Source: Planctomycetaceae bacterium
GTDB lineage: Bacteria > Planctomycetota > Phycisphaerae > Phycisphaerales > UBA1924
Length of the DNA stretch: 45,201 nt
Direction of reading: 5' to 3'
Assembly: GCA_027487735.1 (NCBI GenBank)
Contig: JAIYDA010000099.1
Location: 1-45,201, forward strand
Both the position numbers and the translations under genes were made by a program. Shown piece after piece: positions 30,560 to 39,787 of this stretch. Below the pieces are notes generated by a model that was not told the DNA's origin, ran no database searches, and was given only the letters and a program-made list of their open reading frames with translations. The number at the start of each line of letters is the position of its first letter. Within the stretch, counting starts at the first letter, position 1.

Positions 30560-33403
30560 ATGACGATCTTCGCAAACGTGCACCAGCGCACCGTTCGCGC
30601 CGCAGCCAGCTTGCCCACGAGCGCACGCCGCTCGCTCCGTGCCGGTGCTTTCGCACTTGCCGGCGCGCTCGGTGCCTTGTGTTCGCCGGCACTCGCACAG
30701 ATCCAGCCCCTGCCCACCGACGGCGCGCAGCAGGCTGCCGCCCGGCAACAAGCTGGCCAACACGCTGATCAGCAGCACGCAGGCCACACCGCCTGGCGCA
30801 TGCTCGATGCCCTGCCCGCAAGCGTCGAGCAAGGCCGCTCTTGGGTTCGCGCCCGCCGCGGCGCACTCGCAGCGCTCGACCTGCCCGCCCTCCGCACCCT
30901 GCTCGCGTCCGCACCGATGGAGTTCACGGGTGCGCAGCCCTTGCTGCTCGCGCTTCCCAACCCGGATGGCGACTGGACCTTCTTCGAAGTCAGCGAGTCG
31001 CCCATCATCGAGCCCGGGCTTGCCGCGGCCGCACCGTGGATCAAGACCTACAGCGGCCAGGGCCTGAACGACCCGACATCAACCATCCGCATCGACCTCA
31101 CGACGCTGGGCTTCCGCGCTCAGGTGCTGGGCGCCGAGCGCAACTGGGCCATCGACCCCGTGACCTTTGAGGACACGACGCACTACGGCATCTATGACCT
31201 GAGCGATCTGCCCCGCCCGCAGGATCCCTTCGTCTGCCACAACACCGACCATGGCGCAGTGCCGACGGACGAGAACCCCTTCGCGACCAACGCGCTGGGC
31301 ACGCAGCTTCGCAGCTATCGCCTCGCGGTTGCCACCACCCCCAGCTACTCCGCGTTCTTTGGCGACAACGCCGCGAACACCCTCTCGGGCATCGTCACCA
31401 CCGTCAACCGCATGAACCAGATCTTCGAGCGCGACTTCGCAGTCCGCTACGTCCTGGTCGCGAACAACAACCTCCTCATCTACATCGGCACCAGCCCCTA
31501 CACCGACGGCAACCTGAGCGCGATGCTCAACGAGAACCAGACCAACCTCACCTCAGTCATTGGCGGCGCGAACTACGACATCGGCCACGTGTTCAGTGGC
31601 CTGAACCTGGGCGGGCTCGCCGCCCGACCCTCAGCTTGCAACGGCAGCAACAAGGCCCGAGGCGGCACGGGCCTCTCCAGCCCCACAGGCGAGTTCTGGA
31701 CTGTTCAGTACGTCAGCCACGAGGTGGGCCACCAGATGGGTGCCAACCACAGCTTCAACGCCGACGATGGCGGGCAGTGCCTCGCCAACCGCGCCTCCAG
31801 TGCCGCCTACGAGCCGGGCAGCGGCAGCACCATCATGAGCTACCGCGGCCTCTGCGGTGCGAACAACAACCTCCCTGCCACCGACGCGATGTTCAACCAA
31901 GGTGCTTATGCCGACATCCGCGCCCACATCACCGGTGCCGGCAACTGCGCTGCGCTGACCAACACCAGCAACACCTTGCCCGTCATCTCGGGCCTCGTCG
32001 GGCGTCAGATTCCCAAGGGCACCGCGTTCTTTGCCAGCGCCACAGCGACCGATGCCAACAACGACGCCCTGACCTACAGCTGGGAGCAGCGCAGTCTCGG
32101 TGCCGCGCAGTCGCTCCTCGCTGCCGACAATGGCAGCAGCCCGCTCTTCCGCGTCTTCCTCCCAACCACCAGCAACACCCGCTTCTTCCCACGCTACGAA
32201 GACGTCGTCGATGGCACGCTCTCCACAGGCGAGAAGTACCCAGCCTTGGGCCGCAGCATGGTGCTGCGACTGCTCGTGCGCGACAATCGCGCAGGCGGCG
32301 GCGCCACGGCCTTTGGCGATGTGACGTACACCATCAGCAACACCGCGGGCCCCTTCGCCATCACCAGCAATAACGCGAGCGGGCAGAACTTCGCTGTGGG
32401 CTCAGCCACCATCACCTGGGACGTCGCGGGCACCAACGCCTCACCCATCAACACCGCCAACGTGCAGATTCGCCTCTCCGTCGACAACGGCCTCACCTGG
32501 CCCTACACCCTTGCCGCCAGCACGCCCAACGACGGCAGCGAGAACGTCACGCTTCCCGCCATCACCGCCAACGGCACTGCCCGCGTCCGCATCGACGCGA
32601 TCGGCAACGTCTACTACGACCTGACGGACGCACCCGTGAGCATCGCCTGCCCTGCCCCGCCCGTCGTGAGCACTGCCAACGAGTGCTCGCGCGTCGTCAT
32701 CAACTGGGACGCCGTCCCCGGCGCGACGGGTTATCGCGTTCTTCGGGCCCCCGTCAGCAACCCCAGTGCGCCCGTGCAGATCGCGAGCATCACCAGCTCA
32801 ACGCTCGTGTGGAACGACACCGGCGCGGTCGCGGGTGTGAGCTATCTCTACCAGGTTCGCATCGTGGGGGGGCAGTGCTCCAGCGGCGGTCCGCTGAGTG
32901 CCGCCATCCCCGGGCGCCGCACGCCCTTGCCCACCTTCAACTCGCAGCCCTCCAGCGCAACCGTGAACGAAGGCGACAACGTCAGCTTCTCCGTCACCGC
33001 GACCGACGCAACCAGCTACGCCTGGCAGCGCAACGGCACGCCCCTCACCAATGGTGGCGGCATCTCGGGTGCCGACACGCCCACGCTGCTGCTCACCAAC
33101 GTGCAGGCATCGCAGGCAGGCACCTACCTCTGCGTCATCTCCAACGCCTGCGGCCCTCGCAACGGCACCGCTGCGACGCTCGATGTCGTCTCCGCCGGTT
33201 GTGACGGCATCGACTTCAATCAGGATGGCCTCTTCCCCGACGACGCCGACCTGCTCGATTTCCTCAGCGTCCTTGCGGGCGGCGCATGCAGCAGCGACCC
33301 CACCCCAGGCTGCAACGACATCGACTTTAACAACGACGGCCTGTTCCCCGACGACAGCGACCTCGTCGCCTTCCTTGCGGTGCTCGCCGGGCAGCCCTGC
33401 TAA
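30560..33403 (+). CDS. Secreted reprolysin-like zinc metalloprotease with dockerin-like pair
   Basis: 947 residues. The ATG at 30560 has TTGGAGG upstream. The signal peptide (AGAFALAGALGALCSPALAQ) is followed by a ~200-residue propeptide-like region. The zinc site is HEVGHQMGANH, with His387, His391, His397 and catalytic Glu388; the Met-turn STIMSYRGLCG follows about 37 residues later, the metzincin/M12B-like arrangement. Next come a PKD/cadherin-like module (TATDANNDALTYSWEQRSLG), a beta module with GSATITWDVAGT, a fibronectin type III module (VVINWDAVPGATGYRVLR) and an Ig-like module (SFSVTATDATSYAWQRNG). It ends with two calcium loops, IDFNQDGLFPDDADL and IDFNNDGLFPDDSDL, and LAGQPC. It probably degrades extracellular protein. 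It shares its C-terminal domain with three other proteins in the window. Confidence 0.92.
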   Translation: MTIFANVHQRTVRAAASLPTSARRSLRAGAFALAGALGALCSPALAQIQPLPTDGAQQAAARQQAGQHADQQHAGHTAWRMLDALPASVEQGRSWVRARRGALAALDLPALRTLLASAPMEFTGAQPLLLALPNPDGDWTFFEVSESPIIEPGLAAAAPWIKTYSGQGLNDPTSTIRIDLTTLGFRAQVLGAERNWAIDPVTFEDTTHYGIYDLSDLPRPQDPFVCHNTDHGAVPTDENPFATNALGTQLRSYRLAVATTPSYSAFFGDNAANTLSGIVTTVNRMNQIFERDFAVRYVLVANNNLLIYIGTSPYTDGNLSAMLNENQTNLTSVIGGANYDIGHVFSGLNLGGLAARPSACNGSNKARGGTGLSSPTGEFWTVQYVSHEVGHQMGANHSFNADDGGQCLANRASSAAYEPGSGSTIMSYRGLCGANNNLPATDAMFNQGAYADIRAHITGAGNCAALTNTSNTLPVISGLVGRQIPKGTAFFASATATDANNDALTYSWEQRSLGAAQSLLAADNGSSPLFRVFLPTTSNTRFFPRYEDVVDGTLSTGEKYPALGRSMVLRLLVRDNRAGGGATAFGDVTYTISNTAGPFAITSNNASGQNFAVGSATITWDVAGTNASPINTANVQIRLSVDNGLTWPYTLAASTPNDGSENVTLPAITANGTARVRIDAIGNVYYDLTDAPVSIACPAPPVVSTANECSRVVINWDAVPGATGYRVLRAPVSNPSAPVQIASITSSTLVWNDTGAVAGVSYLYQVRIVGGQCSSGGPLSAAIPGRRTPLPTFNSQPSSATVNEGDNVSFSVTATDATSYAWQRNGTPLTNGGGISGADTPTLLLTNVQASQAGTYLCVISNACGPRNGTAATLDVVSAGCDGIDFNQDGLFPDDADLLDFLSVLAGGACSSDPTPGCNDIDFNNDGLFPDDSDLVAFLAVLAGQPC

Positions 33404-33472
33404 GGCACGATTCAACCACTTCTCGCTTCGCACGCTTCTGCTGCGCAGGTGCTGCCCTAACCTCTGCCTCCT

Positions 33473-34258
33473 ATGGCAGAGCGCAAACCCTTCGTCGGCG
33501 GCAACTGGAAGATGAACACCAACCGCACCAGCGGCAGCGACCTCGCGCGCGGGGTGGTCGATGGGCTCCTCACCGTCGATGGCGTTGAGGCCGCGGTCTT
33601 CCCCCCCTTCCCATACCTCCTCACTATCCGCAGCATTCTGCGCGATCGCGGCTCCTCCGTCCGCCTCGGCGCTCAGGACGTCTACTTCCAGAACGACGGA
33701 GCCTTCACGGGCGAGGTCAGCCTCGCCATGCAAAAAGACTGCGGCGTGCAGCAGGTGCTCGTGGGCCACAGCGAGCGTCGGCACGTGCTGGGCGAGAAGG
33801 ACGAGCTCATCAACAAAAAGCTCCGCACCGTGCTCGAGGGCGGGCTGGTGGGCGTGCTGTGCGTGGGCGAGACGCTCGACGAGCGCCTCGCGGGCCACCA
33901 GGACATCGTCTGCTCGCGCCAAGTCCGCACCGGCCTTGCCGAGATTCCGGGCAGCATGATCGACCGCCTCGTCGTCGCGTACGAGCCCGTCTGGGCCATC
34001 GGCACAGGCAAGACCGCAACGCCCCAAGATGCCCAAGACGCCCACGCCCAGATCCGCTCGCAGCTCTCCAGGCTCTACGGTGCCGAGCTCGCCGCTCGCA
34101 TCCGCATCATCTACGGCGGCAGCCTGAAGCCCGACCTCGCCGCCGACATGTTCGCCCAGCCCGACATCGACGGCGGCCTCGTGGGCGGCGCAAGCCTGAA
34201 CGCGGGCGACTTTGTCGCCATCTGCAAGGCAGCGGCGGCGGCGGGCAAGAGCAAGTAA
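33473..34258 (+). CDS. tpiA: Triosephosphate isomerase
   Basis: 261 residues, the normal length. It interconverts dihydroxyacetone phosphate and glyceraldehyde-3-phosphate. Catalytic residues are present: Lys13 in GGNWKMN, His99 in GHSERR and Glu171 in AYEPVWAIGTG. The phosphate-binding loop near the C-terminus reads YGGSLKPDLA, then GLVGGASL. It begins 69 bp after the metalloprotease gene. No clear ribosome site (CTGCCTCCT precedes the ATG). The usual planctomycete or Gram-positive partners (pgk, secG) are not adjacent. Confidence 0.97.
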   Translation: MAERKPFVGGNWKMNTNRTSGSDLARGVVDGLLTVDGVEAAVFPPFPYLLTIRSILRDRGSSVRLGAQDVYFQNDGAFTGEVSLAMQKDCGVQQVLVGHSERRHVLGEKDELINKKLRTVLEGGLVGVLCVGETLDERLAGHQDIVCSRQVRTGLAEIPGSMIDRLVVAYEPVWAIGTGKTATPQDAQDAHAQIRSQLSRLYGAELAARIRIIYGGSLKPDLAADMFAQPDIDGGLVGGASLNAGDFVAICKAAAAAGKSK

Positions 34259-34370
34259 GCGCGCGTTCTCTGGTGGCACGGACGTCGCCTGTGTGTTCTC
34301 CGCAGGGCACCAACCGACCCTCGCGCACCCACACGCTCCGACACAATCGCCCTCGCGCTACCGTTCACGC

Positions 34371-35417
34371 GTGCGAAGACCCAAGCCCTCTCCCACCTGC
34401 GGCCCCCTCTGGCGCGTGCCGCTCGATGAGCGCGGGAAGATCCGCATCCGCGATGATGCGGGGGTGCTGCACAGGCTTCGGTCTGCGGGCTGGTTGCACG
34501 ACATGGCGATCACCTTTGGCGTCGGCGATCGTCACGCGATCGCAAGACTGAGGGCCGAGCGCCTCGCACTCGACCCCACCATGCCGCTGTGGGCATATCG
34601 GATCATGCTTGGTTTCATGCTCGTTCTTGGCGGTGCGTCGTGCCTTTTCTTTCTCTGGAGGGCCGCGCAGCAAGTGGGCTCGCTTTTGCCCGCTGCGATC
34701 ATGGCAGGACCTCTTGCCCTGATGGTGTGGCTCCTCCGGCGTTCAGGGCAAAGAGCGTTGGATCGCCGCAGTCAGTTCTTCATCGTCTCCCGTCGCTTGC
34801 TTGAAGGGCATTGCGGCGTGTGCGACTACCAACTGGTGTCGGCGCCGGCACCATCGCAGACGCTCTGCTCAGAGTGTTCCGCGATCTGGGATGTCGACGC
34901 ATGGCGAGCGAGCTTTGTGCTGCCCGCCTCGGACGCGAAAGCCGATGCTCTGCAAGCTGTCTTCCACGCCGCCGCTGCCGCGCGTCAAGGCAAGCCTGTC
35001 GATGCGACGCGCGCGAAGGTCTTTGCATCGACAAGCCGCTGGCAGTCAAAGCGGTACTGGGGGCAAGAGCTGCGAAGGTTTTTGCGCAGGCCGAGCCTTT
35101 CCGTGCTGCTGCTGCTGGCGGTCGTCGCTGCGAGCCCCTGGCTCTGGCCCCTCATCGCCCTCGGCGCTCAGACGCCGGGCGATGCAATCGAGGTGCAGGT
35201 GCTCGCCCTCATCCTGCCTCTGCTGCTTGCCTTGCTGCTCACGTGCGTCACCATCGTCGAACGTGCCGTCGCCCGCGAGCACGCCGACCGTCGCCACAAA
35301 GACTGCTGCGAGCACTGCGAAGCGCCACTGACCATGCAACGCTGCCATGCCGACCGCACCATCCTCTGCCACGACTGCGGCGGGCGACGCTCCCTCGACA
35401 TCACGCTTCCTTCGTAG
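34371..35417 (+). CDS. Membrane protein with two zinc-ribbon-like CxxC pairs
   Basis: 348 residues from a GTG at 34371 (the frame is open back into tpiA, but the extra part is unlikely). The N-terminal ~60 residues are soluble, then two membrane helices (IMLGFMLVLGGASCLFFLW; LLPAAIMAGPLALMVWLL). A soluble loop carries CGVCDYQL...CSEC, a rubredoxin-like zinc-ribbon pattern. Two more helices follow (LSVLLLLAVVAASPWLWPLI; VLALILPLLLALLLTCVTIV), and the C-terminal tail holds a second ribbon, CCEHCEAP...CHDCGG. No family is recognised. Planctomycete membrane proteins with such ribbons are common and undescribed. It sits downstream of tpiA with a gap of ~110 bp. Confidence 0.72.
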   Translation: MRRPKPSPTCGPLWRVPLDERGKIRIRDDAGVLHRLRSAGWLHDMAITFGVGDRHAIARLRAERLALDPTMPLWAYRIMLGFMLVLGGASCLFFLWRAAQQVGSLLPAAIMAGPLALMVWLLRRSGQRALDRRSQFFIVSRRLLEGHCGVCDYQLVSAPAPSQTLCSECSAIWDVDAWRASFVLPASDAKADALQAVFHAAAAARQGKPVDATRAKVFASTSRWQSKRYWGQELRRFLRRPSLSVLLLLAVVAASPWLWPLIALGAQTPGDAIEVQVLALILPLLLALLLTCVTIVERAVAREHADRRHKDCCEHCEAPLTMQRCHADRTILCHDCGGRRSLDITLPS

Positions 35418-35449
35418 TGCCCGCGTCGCACCCCACGATGGTGCCGCGT

Positions 35450-35515
35450 CATCGCTCTCTCCCTTTATCGCTTTCTTGCTTCATCGCTTTATCGTTCTCC
35501 CGCTTTCTCCCTTCC
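35450..35515. repeat. CTTTATCG-type 8-nt repeat tract
   Basis: Degenerate copies of CTTTATCG / CTTTCCCG / CTTCATCG between the zinc-ribbon gene and the alcohol dehydrogenase. The same unit family recurs at 40505-40558. Confidence 0.65.
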
Positions 35516-35529
35516 CCCTATTCTCCCCC

Positions 35530-36597
35530 ATGCCCACCCGCGCCTTCGCCGCCGCCTCTGCCACCGCCCCCCTCGCCCCGATGTCCATTGAGCGTCGCCC
35601 TCCGCTCGCGTCCGACGTCGAGATCGACATTCTCTTCTGCGGCGTCTGCCACAGCGACCTGCACTTTGCTCGCAACGAGTGGGGCTTTACGCAGTTCCCG
35701 GTTGTCCCCGGGCATGAGATCCTGGGCCGCGTCACGCGCGTGGGCAGCAGCGTCCGCAACTTCAAAGTCGGAGACCTTGCCGCCGTGGGCTGCATGGTCG
35801 ATAGCTGCCGCTCTTGCGACCACTGCAAGCGAGGCCTCGAGCAGTTTTGCTTCGGGCCTGGGGGCTGCGTGTTTAGCTATAACGGCGCCGACAAGCACCT
35901 GGGCGGCATGACCTTCGGCGGCTATAGCGAGAAGGTCGTCTGCGACGAGGCCTTCACGCTCAAGGTGCCCACCACGCTCGACCCCGCCCGGGCCGCCCCG
36001 CTCCTCTGCGCGGGCATCACCACCTACTCCCCGCTCAAGAAGTGGGGCGCGGGCCCGGATGGCACGCTTAAGGGCAAAAAGGTGGGCATCGTGGGCCTGG
36101 GTGGCCTGGGGCACATGGGCGTGAAGTTCGCGCACGCGATGGGCGCGCACACGGTGCTCTTCACCACCTCGCAGGGCAAGGTCGCCGATGGCAAAAAGCT
36201 CGGCGCCCACGACGTTGTGATTTCGAAGGATGCCGATGCGATGGCCAAGCACGCGAGCAGCTTCGACCTCATCGTCGACACCGTCTCTGCCGACCACGAC
36301 ATCAACGCCTACATGGCCCTTCTCAAGCTCGACGGCACCCTCGTGATGGTGGGCGTGCCGCCCAACCCGCAGGCGATCCACGCCTTCAGCCTGATCATGC
36401 CGCGTCGCAACCTCGCGGGCAGCCTCATCGGCGGCATCGCCGAGACGCAAGAAATGCTCGACTTCTGCGGCAAGCACAACGTGCAGTGCGACATCGAGCT
36501 CATCAAGATGCAGCAGATTAATGAGGCGTACGAGCGGATGCTGAAGAGCGACGTGAAGTATCGGTTTGTGATCGATATGGCGAGCTTGAAGGGATAA
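35530..36597 (+). CDS. Zinc-dependent alcohol dehydrogenase (YahK / cinnamyl-alcohol type)
   Basis: 355 residues. Catalytic zinc ligands are Cys40 in GVCHSDLH and His62 in PGHE; the structural zinc uses Cys93, Cys96, Cys99 and Cys107 (CRSCDHCKRGLEQFC). The Rossmann motif is GLGGLGHMG, followed by FTTSQGKVADGKKLGA. The sequence FNPGGGYSE-like segment appears as GGMTFGGYSEKVV, as in the NADPH-dependent aldehyde reductases YahK and Ahr. It probably reduces aldehydes, including aromatic or aliphatic ones, in the cytoplasm. The ATG at 35530 follows a pyrimidine-rich repeat tract with no ribosome site. The next gene starts 42 bp later on the same strand. Confidence 0.93.
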   Translation: MPTRAFAAASATAPLAPMSIERRPPLASDVEIDILFCGVCHSDLHFARNEWGFTQFPVVPGHEILGRVTRVGSSVRNFKVGDLAAVGCMVDSCRSCDHCKRGLEQFCFGPGGCVFSYNGADKHLGGMTFGGYSEKVVCDEAFTLKVPTTLDPARAAPLLCAGITTYSPLKKWGAGPDGTLKGKKVGIVGLGGLGHMGVKFAHAMGAHTVLFTTSQGKVADGKKLGAHDVVISKDADAMAKHASSFDLIVDTVSADHDINAYMALLKLDGTLVMVGVPPNPQAIHAFSLIMPRRNLAGSLIGGIAETQEMLDFCGKHNVQCDIELIKMQQINEAYERMLKSDVKYRFVIDMASLKG

Positions 36598-36638
36598 GTC
36601 ACGCGGAGGCGGATTGCCGATGTCGATGGAGGTGTGCC

Positions 36639-38480
36639 GTGAGTCTGTACTACTCAGAAAAGCCTGAGAGTTCGCCACTGACACCGCCCGTGCCTCCACC
36701 AGAGGCAGCGCCCCAAACGCCGCAGCCAACGATCGCATCGACCGCGAGTCGAGACGATCCGATCTTTAGTGCGCTGGCTCAGCTCATCCGCCCGGACCTG
36801 CACCCCAAGCTGTTCATCACATCCTCAACGACCAAGCCGTTCCGGGTCAACCTCAAACGCACACATGAGGTCAGGTTCGTCCAGCAGCTCGCTGCAGGGA
36901 AGGGGCCGCGCAAACTCCAGCACATGGCTGGCGATCGCGAGGCGGTCAGGGCATATTGTCATCGCGCAGCTGAATCGATGTGGAAGCAAGTCACGGACAA
37001 TCTTCCTAACTGGGCAAAGCTCCCCGACTCGCTGTCTCATACCTCATCGCCAGATATCAGCTCTCTCGTCTCGCCCTGGCCCCCGATTGCGCGCGTGTTC
37101 ACCTGCGAATCTTGCGAGGGTCAAAGGCGGCGTTCGTGCGGTCGCTGCAATGCGAAGGGGCGCCGCACCTGCTCAAGGTGCGAGGGCGAAGGGCGCCAAG
37201 CCTGTTCCGCTTGCGACGGCAAAGGCGAGTTTGTCTGCCGACGTTGCAACGGTACAGGCACGGTGAACGAGATGCTCAACGGCCCGATCTATGAGCCATT
37301 CGCCAAGAATGTGCTGACCAATCAGGGCTTCGGAAACTACCAGTGCCCCTCTTGCCATGGCGCACGTGCAGAACGTTGCCACGCGTGTCAACAGGGAGAG
37401 GTTGTTTGCTCGGGCTGCGGCGGAAGCAAGATCGTTTCCTGCGACGGGTGTGGCGGCGCAGGCTCGAACCCATGCGACCCCTGCGACGCAACGGGCCTGC
37501 AACACGAGCTCACGACGCCTGCCTGCGTGGTTCACTCCCACGACACACTCTCCGTTGTTGGCGATGAAGTCGACCGCGACATGCTCACACAGCTCACCGC
37601 GCGGCACGTCGGCGTCCTGGGCGACTTTGAACGCAATGACATTGCCTCTCAGCCAAACCAACTGACCATCACCTACGCCCTCTTTGGAACGCGCACGACG
37701 ATCACGTTTGAGTCCAGCGGCACACCCTTTGTGCTGCATCGCTGGGGCCCTCGCCAGTACAACGACTTCAAGGGCACCATTTATGACCCTCTGCTTGAGC
37801 CCGACGTGGCGGCGCTCGAAAAGGTCGTCAAGCCTCGTCGCTGGTGGCGCGAGCGCGGGTCCATTCCGCGCGCCGTCGATCAGTTGCTCGCCTCACCCGT
37901 GTTTGCCGACCTCGTCGACCCAAGACACGGCACCGGCGCCGCCAGAGTCGCTGCCATCGAGAGTTTCATGTCCACCCTCGAGTCGCAAGGCTGGCTGCAA
38001 GCCGCTCTCCTCAAACGTGGTCTGGCTGCGCTCTCTCTGGCGGCGCCGAAGCTGCTCGCTCCGCAGCTTCGTCCTGCGATGCTCGCGTTCGCGTTGCTGG
38101 CGTGCTTGCTCCTTGCAGCCGTCTACCTCACCCCCGGTTCAACGATCGAGGCAGGCGGGCAACAGCTCGCGATCCTGCTGGGTCGGGACTTTCCGTCCAC
38201 ACTCCGCGCAGCTGAGTTTCACGAATCCGAGTCCTTTGTTCTTCGAGCCGTGGTCGCCCTCGTCCTGATGCCCACACTGCTCCTGCTATGGCTGCCCGTC
38301 GGCTGGTTCCAGCGTCGGCGCTTTATGCGAGGTCGCTACAGGGCGTTGCTGCTCTCGGCAAAGAGTCCTGCCTCACTCGGTGTTTTCGCCCGATCGCTGA
38401 GATCGTGGCTCGCCCTCCTTTGGATGATCTCGACAACGGCGTACTTCATCGTCCGCGTTCTGCCACACGTTCAGTCCTGA
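36639..38480 (+). CDS. Membrane protein with ten CxxC zinc-finger motifs, no J domain
   Basis: 613 residues from a GTG at 36639, preceded by a strong ribosome site (GGAGGTG). A Pro-rich N-terminus (first ~40 residues) and a ~110-residue soluble part lead into ten CxxC motifs between residues 156 and 282: CESC, CGRC, CSRC, CSAC, CRRC, then a 35-residue spacer, then CPSC, CHAC, CSGC, CDGC, CDPC. Many are followed by xGxG, as in the DnaJ cysteine-rich domain, which has four. The next ~200 residues are soluble and contain RHVGVLGDFERND and TYALFGTRTTITF. Three membrane helices end the protein (near 483-505, 533-556 and 588-608). No J domain is present. A zinc-dependent scaffold or chaperone-like role is possible but unproven. 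Confidence 0.82.
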   Translation: MSLYYSEKPESSPLTPPVPPPEAAPQTPQPTIASTASRDDPIFSALAQLIRPDLHPKLFITSSTTKPFRVNLKRTHEVRFVQQLAAGKGPRKLQHMAGDREAVRAYCHRAAESMWKQVTDNLPNWAKLPDSLSHTSSPDISSLVSPWPPIARVFTCESCEGQRRRSCGRCNAKGRRTCSRCEGEGRQACSACDGKGEFVCRRCNGTGTVNEMLNGPIYEPFAKNVLTNQGFGNYQCPSCHGARAERCHACQQGEVVCSGCGGSKIVSCDGCGGAGSNPCDPCDATGLQHELTTPACVVHSHDTLSVVGDEVDRDMLTQLTARHVGVLGDFERNDIASQPNQLTITYALFGTRTTITFESSGTPFVLHRWGPRQYNDFKGTIYDPLLEPDVAALEKVVKPRRWWRERGSIPRAVDQLLASPVFADLVDPRHGTGAARVAAIESFMSTLESQGWLQAALLKRGLAALSLAAPKLLAPQLRPAMLAFALLACLLLAAVYLTPGSTIEAGGQQLAILLGRDFPSTLRAAEFHESESFVLRAVVALVLMPTLLLLWLPVGWFQRRRFMRGRYRALLLSAKSPASLGVFARSLRSWLALLWMISTTAYFIVRVLPHVQS

Positions 38481-38526
38481 GTATCCGTTGCCCCGCGAAG
38501 CGTGCAGTGCCTGGTTCGCTGCCGTC

Positions 38527-39531
38527 TCAGTTGGACTCTCGCGTCAAGTCGGCGAACACGTCTTCGAGTCTGCCGGACTCGATCGCGAGGCCCTCGACGT
38601 GCCAGCCTCTGCTGGTGCAGACTTGCATCGCTCGTTGCGCGAGCTGCGTGCTGCCGCCGCCGCCTTGCGCGTTCGCGTTCGTCGTCATCGGAAACAGTGT
38701 GAAGCGGCCTTCATGGCGAACCCCTTCATTCCCTGCGCGGGCGACGCTCGCGACGCCCTGGATCGAAGCCAGCTCCACCTCCACGTTCGTCCCCGCGCTC
38801 GCGCGCACGCTCACGCTCACCGCTTGGTGATACTTGCTGCGCTCCAGCAACTGCTGGGGCGTCGCATCCGCCACCAACCTGCCCTTGCGAATCACGATCG
38901 CCCGCGTGCACACTGCCTCCACCTCTTCGAGGATGTGCGTGCTCAGAATAATCGCCTTGCCCTCGCGGCTCTTGCCGCTCTCTTCGCGTGCCATCGCCTT
39001 GATGAGGTTCCGCACCTCCAGCTTTTGGTTGGGGTCCAGGCCGTCTGTGGGCTCGTCCATAATCAGCACGTCGGGCGAATGCAGAATCGCCTGCGCCAGC
39101 CCCACGCGCCGCTTAAACCCCTTGCTCAGCGTCTCGATGGGCTGCCGCAGCACGCCCTCGAGGTTCGTCCGCGCAATCGCCTTGGCGATTGCCCGCTCGC
39201 GCTCCTCGCCTGCTAGCCCGCGCACGCTCGCACAGAACCGCAGGAACGACGCGGGCGTCATCTCGCCATATGCCGGCGCACCCTCGGGCAAGTATCCAAG
39301 CTCTCGCTGGGCCGCGATGGTGTGCGTGCTCACGTCCAGCCCCGCCACCCGAGCCGTGCCCGCGTCGGGCGTGAGATAGCCCGTGACCATCTTCATCGTC
39401 GTGCTCTTGCCCGCGCCGTTGGGGCCCAAAAACGCCACGACCTCGCCCGGGCGCACGGCAAACGACACGTCATCCACCGCGACCAGCTCGCCAAACCGCT
39501 TGCACAACCCTTGAACTTCAATCAGCGCCAT
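38527..39531 (-). CDS. ABC transporter ATPase, GldA-like
   Basis: 334 residues from the ATG at 39531 (MALIEVQGLCKRFG). Walker A GPNGAGKST starts at residue 36; the signature is LSKGFKRRVGLAQAI (Lys for Gly in LSGGQ, common in this subfamily); Walker B is LIMDEPTDGLDP, with the switch STHILEEVEAVC. The C-terminal ~90 residues are the extra domain of ATPases that work with ABC-2 type permeases in efflux or gliding (GldA group). In planctomycetes such ATPases are usually followed by a permease and an auxiliary GldG-like protein; none is present here, so it is either an orphan or works with genes elsewhere. Convergent with the CxxC protein. Confidence 0.88.
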   Translation of the reverse strand: MALIEVQGLCKRFGELVAVDDVSFAVRPGEVVAFLGPNGAGKSTTMKMVTGYLTPDAGTARVAGLDVSTHTIAAQRELGYLPEGAPAYGEMTPASFLRFCASVRGLAGEERERAIAKAIARTNLEGVLRQPIETLSKGFKRRVGLAQAILHSPDVLIMDEPTDGLDPNQKLEVRNLIKAMAREESGKSREGKAIILSTHILEEVEAVCTRAIVIRKGRLVADATPQQLLERSKYHQAVSVSVRASAGTNVEVELASIQGVASVARAGNEGVRHEGRFTLFPMTTNANAQGGGGSTQLAQRAMQVCTSRGWHVEGLAIESGRLEDVFADLTRESN

Positions 39532-39787
39532 AGAGCAAATGCTAGTCGAGGCACTCCGGCGCGTCACCCGTCGCCATCAGCCCGCCCCAGCCAACCGGAT
39601 CATCCCGCACAGCCCTTCCAGCCGCACCCGCCCCCGCACTTTCTTCCTGCTGCCGCGCCCTCAGCGCTGGCACGCCCTGCCCCTGTTTCCCATCGTCTTG
39701 CGGTTCTTGCGGGTGGCATGCCCCGGCATCGGGCCGGCTTTGCTCCCACGCCGCAAGCCTCACTCCTCTGCGTGGAGCACTCGCGTC

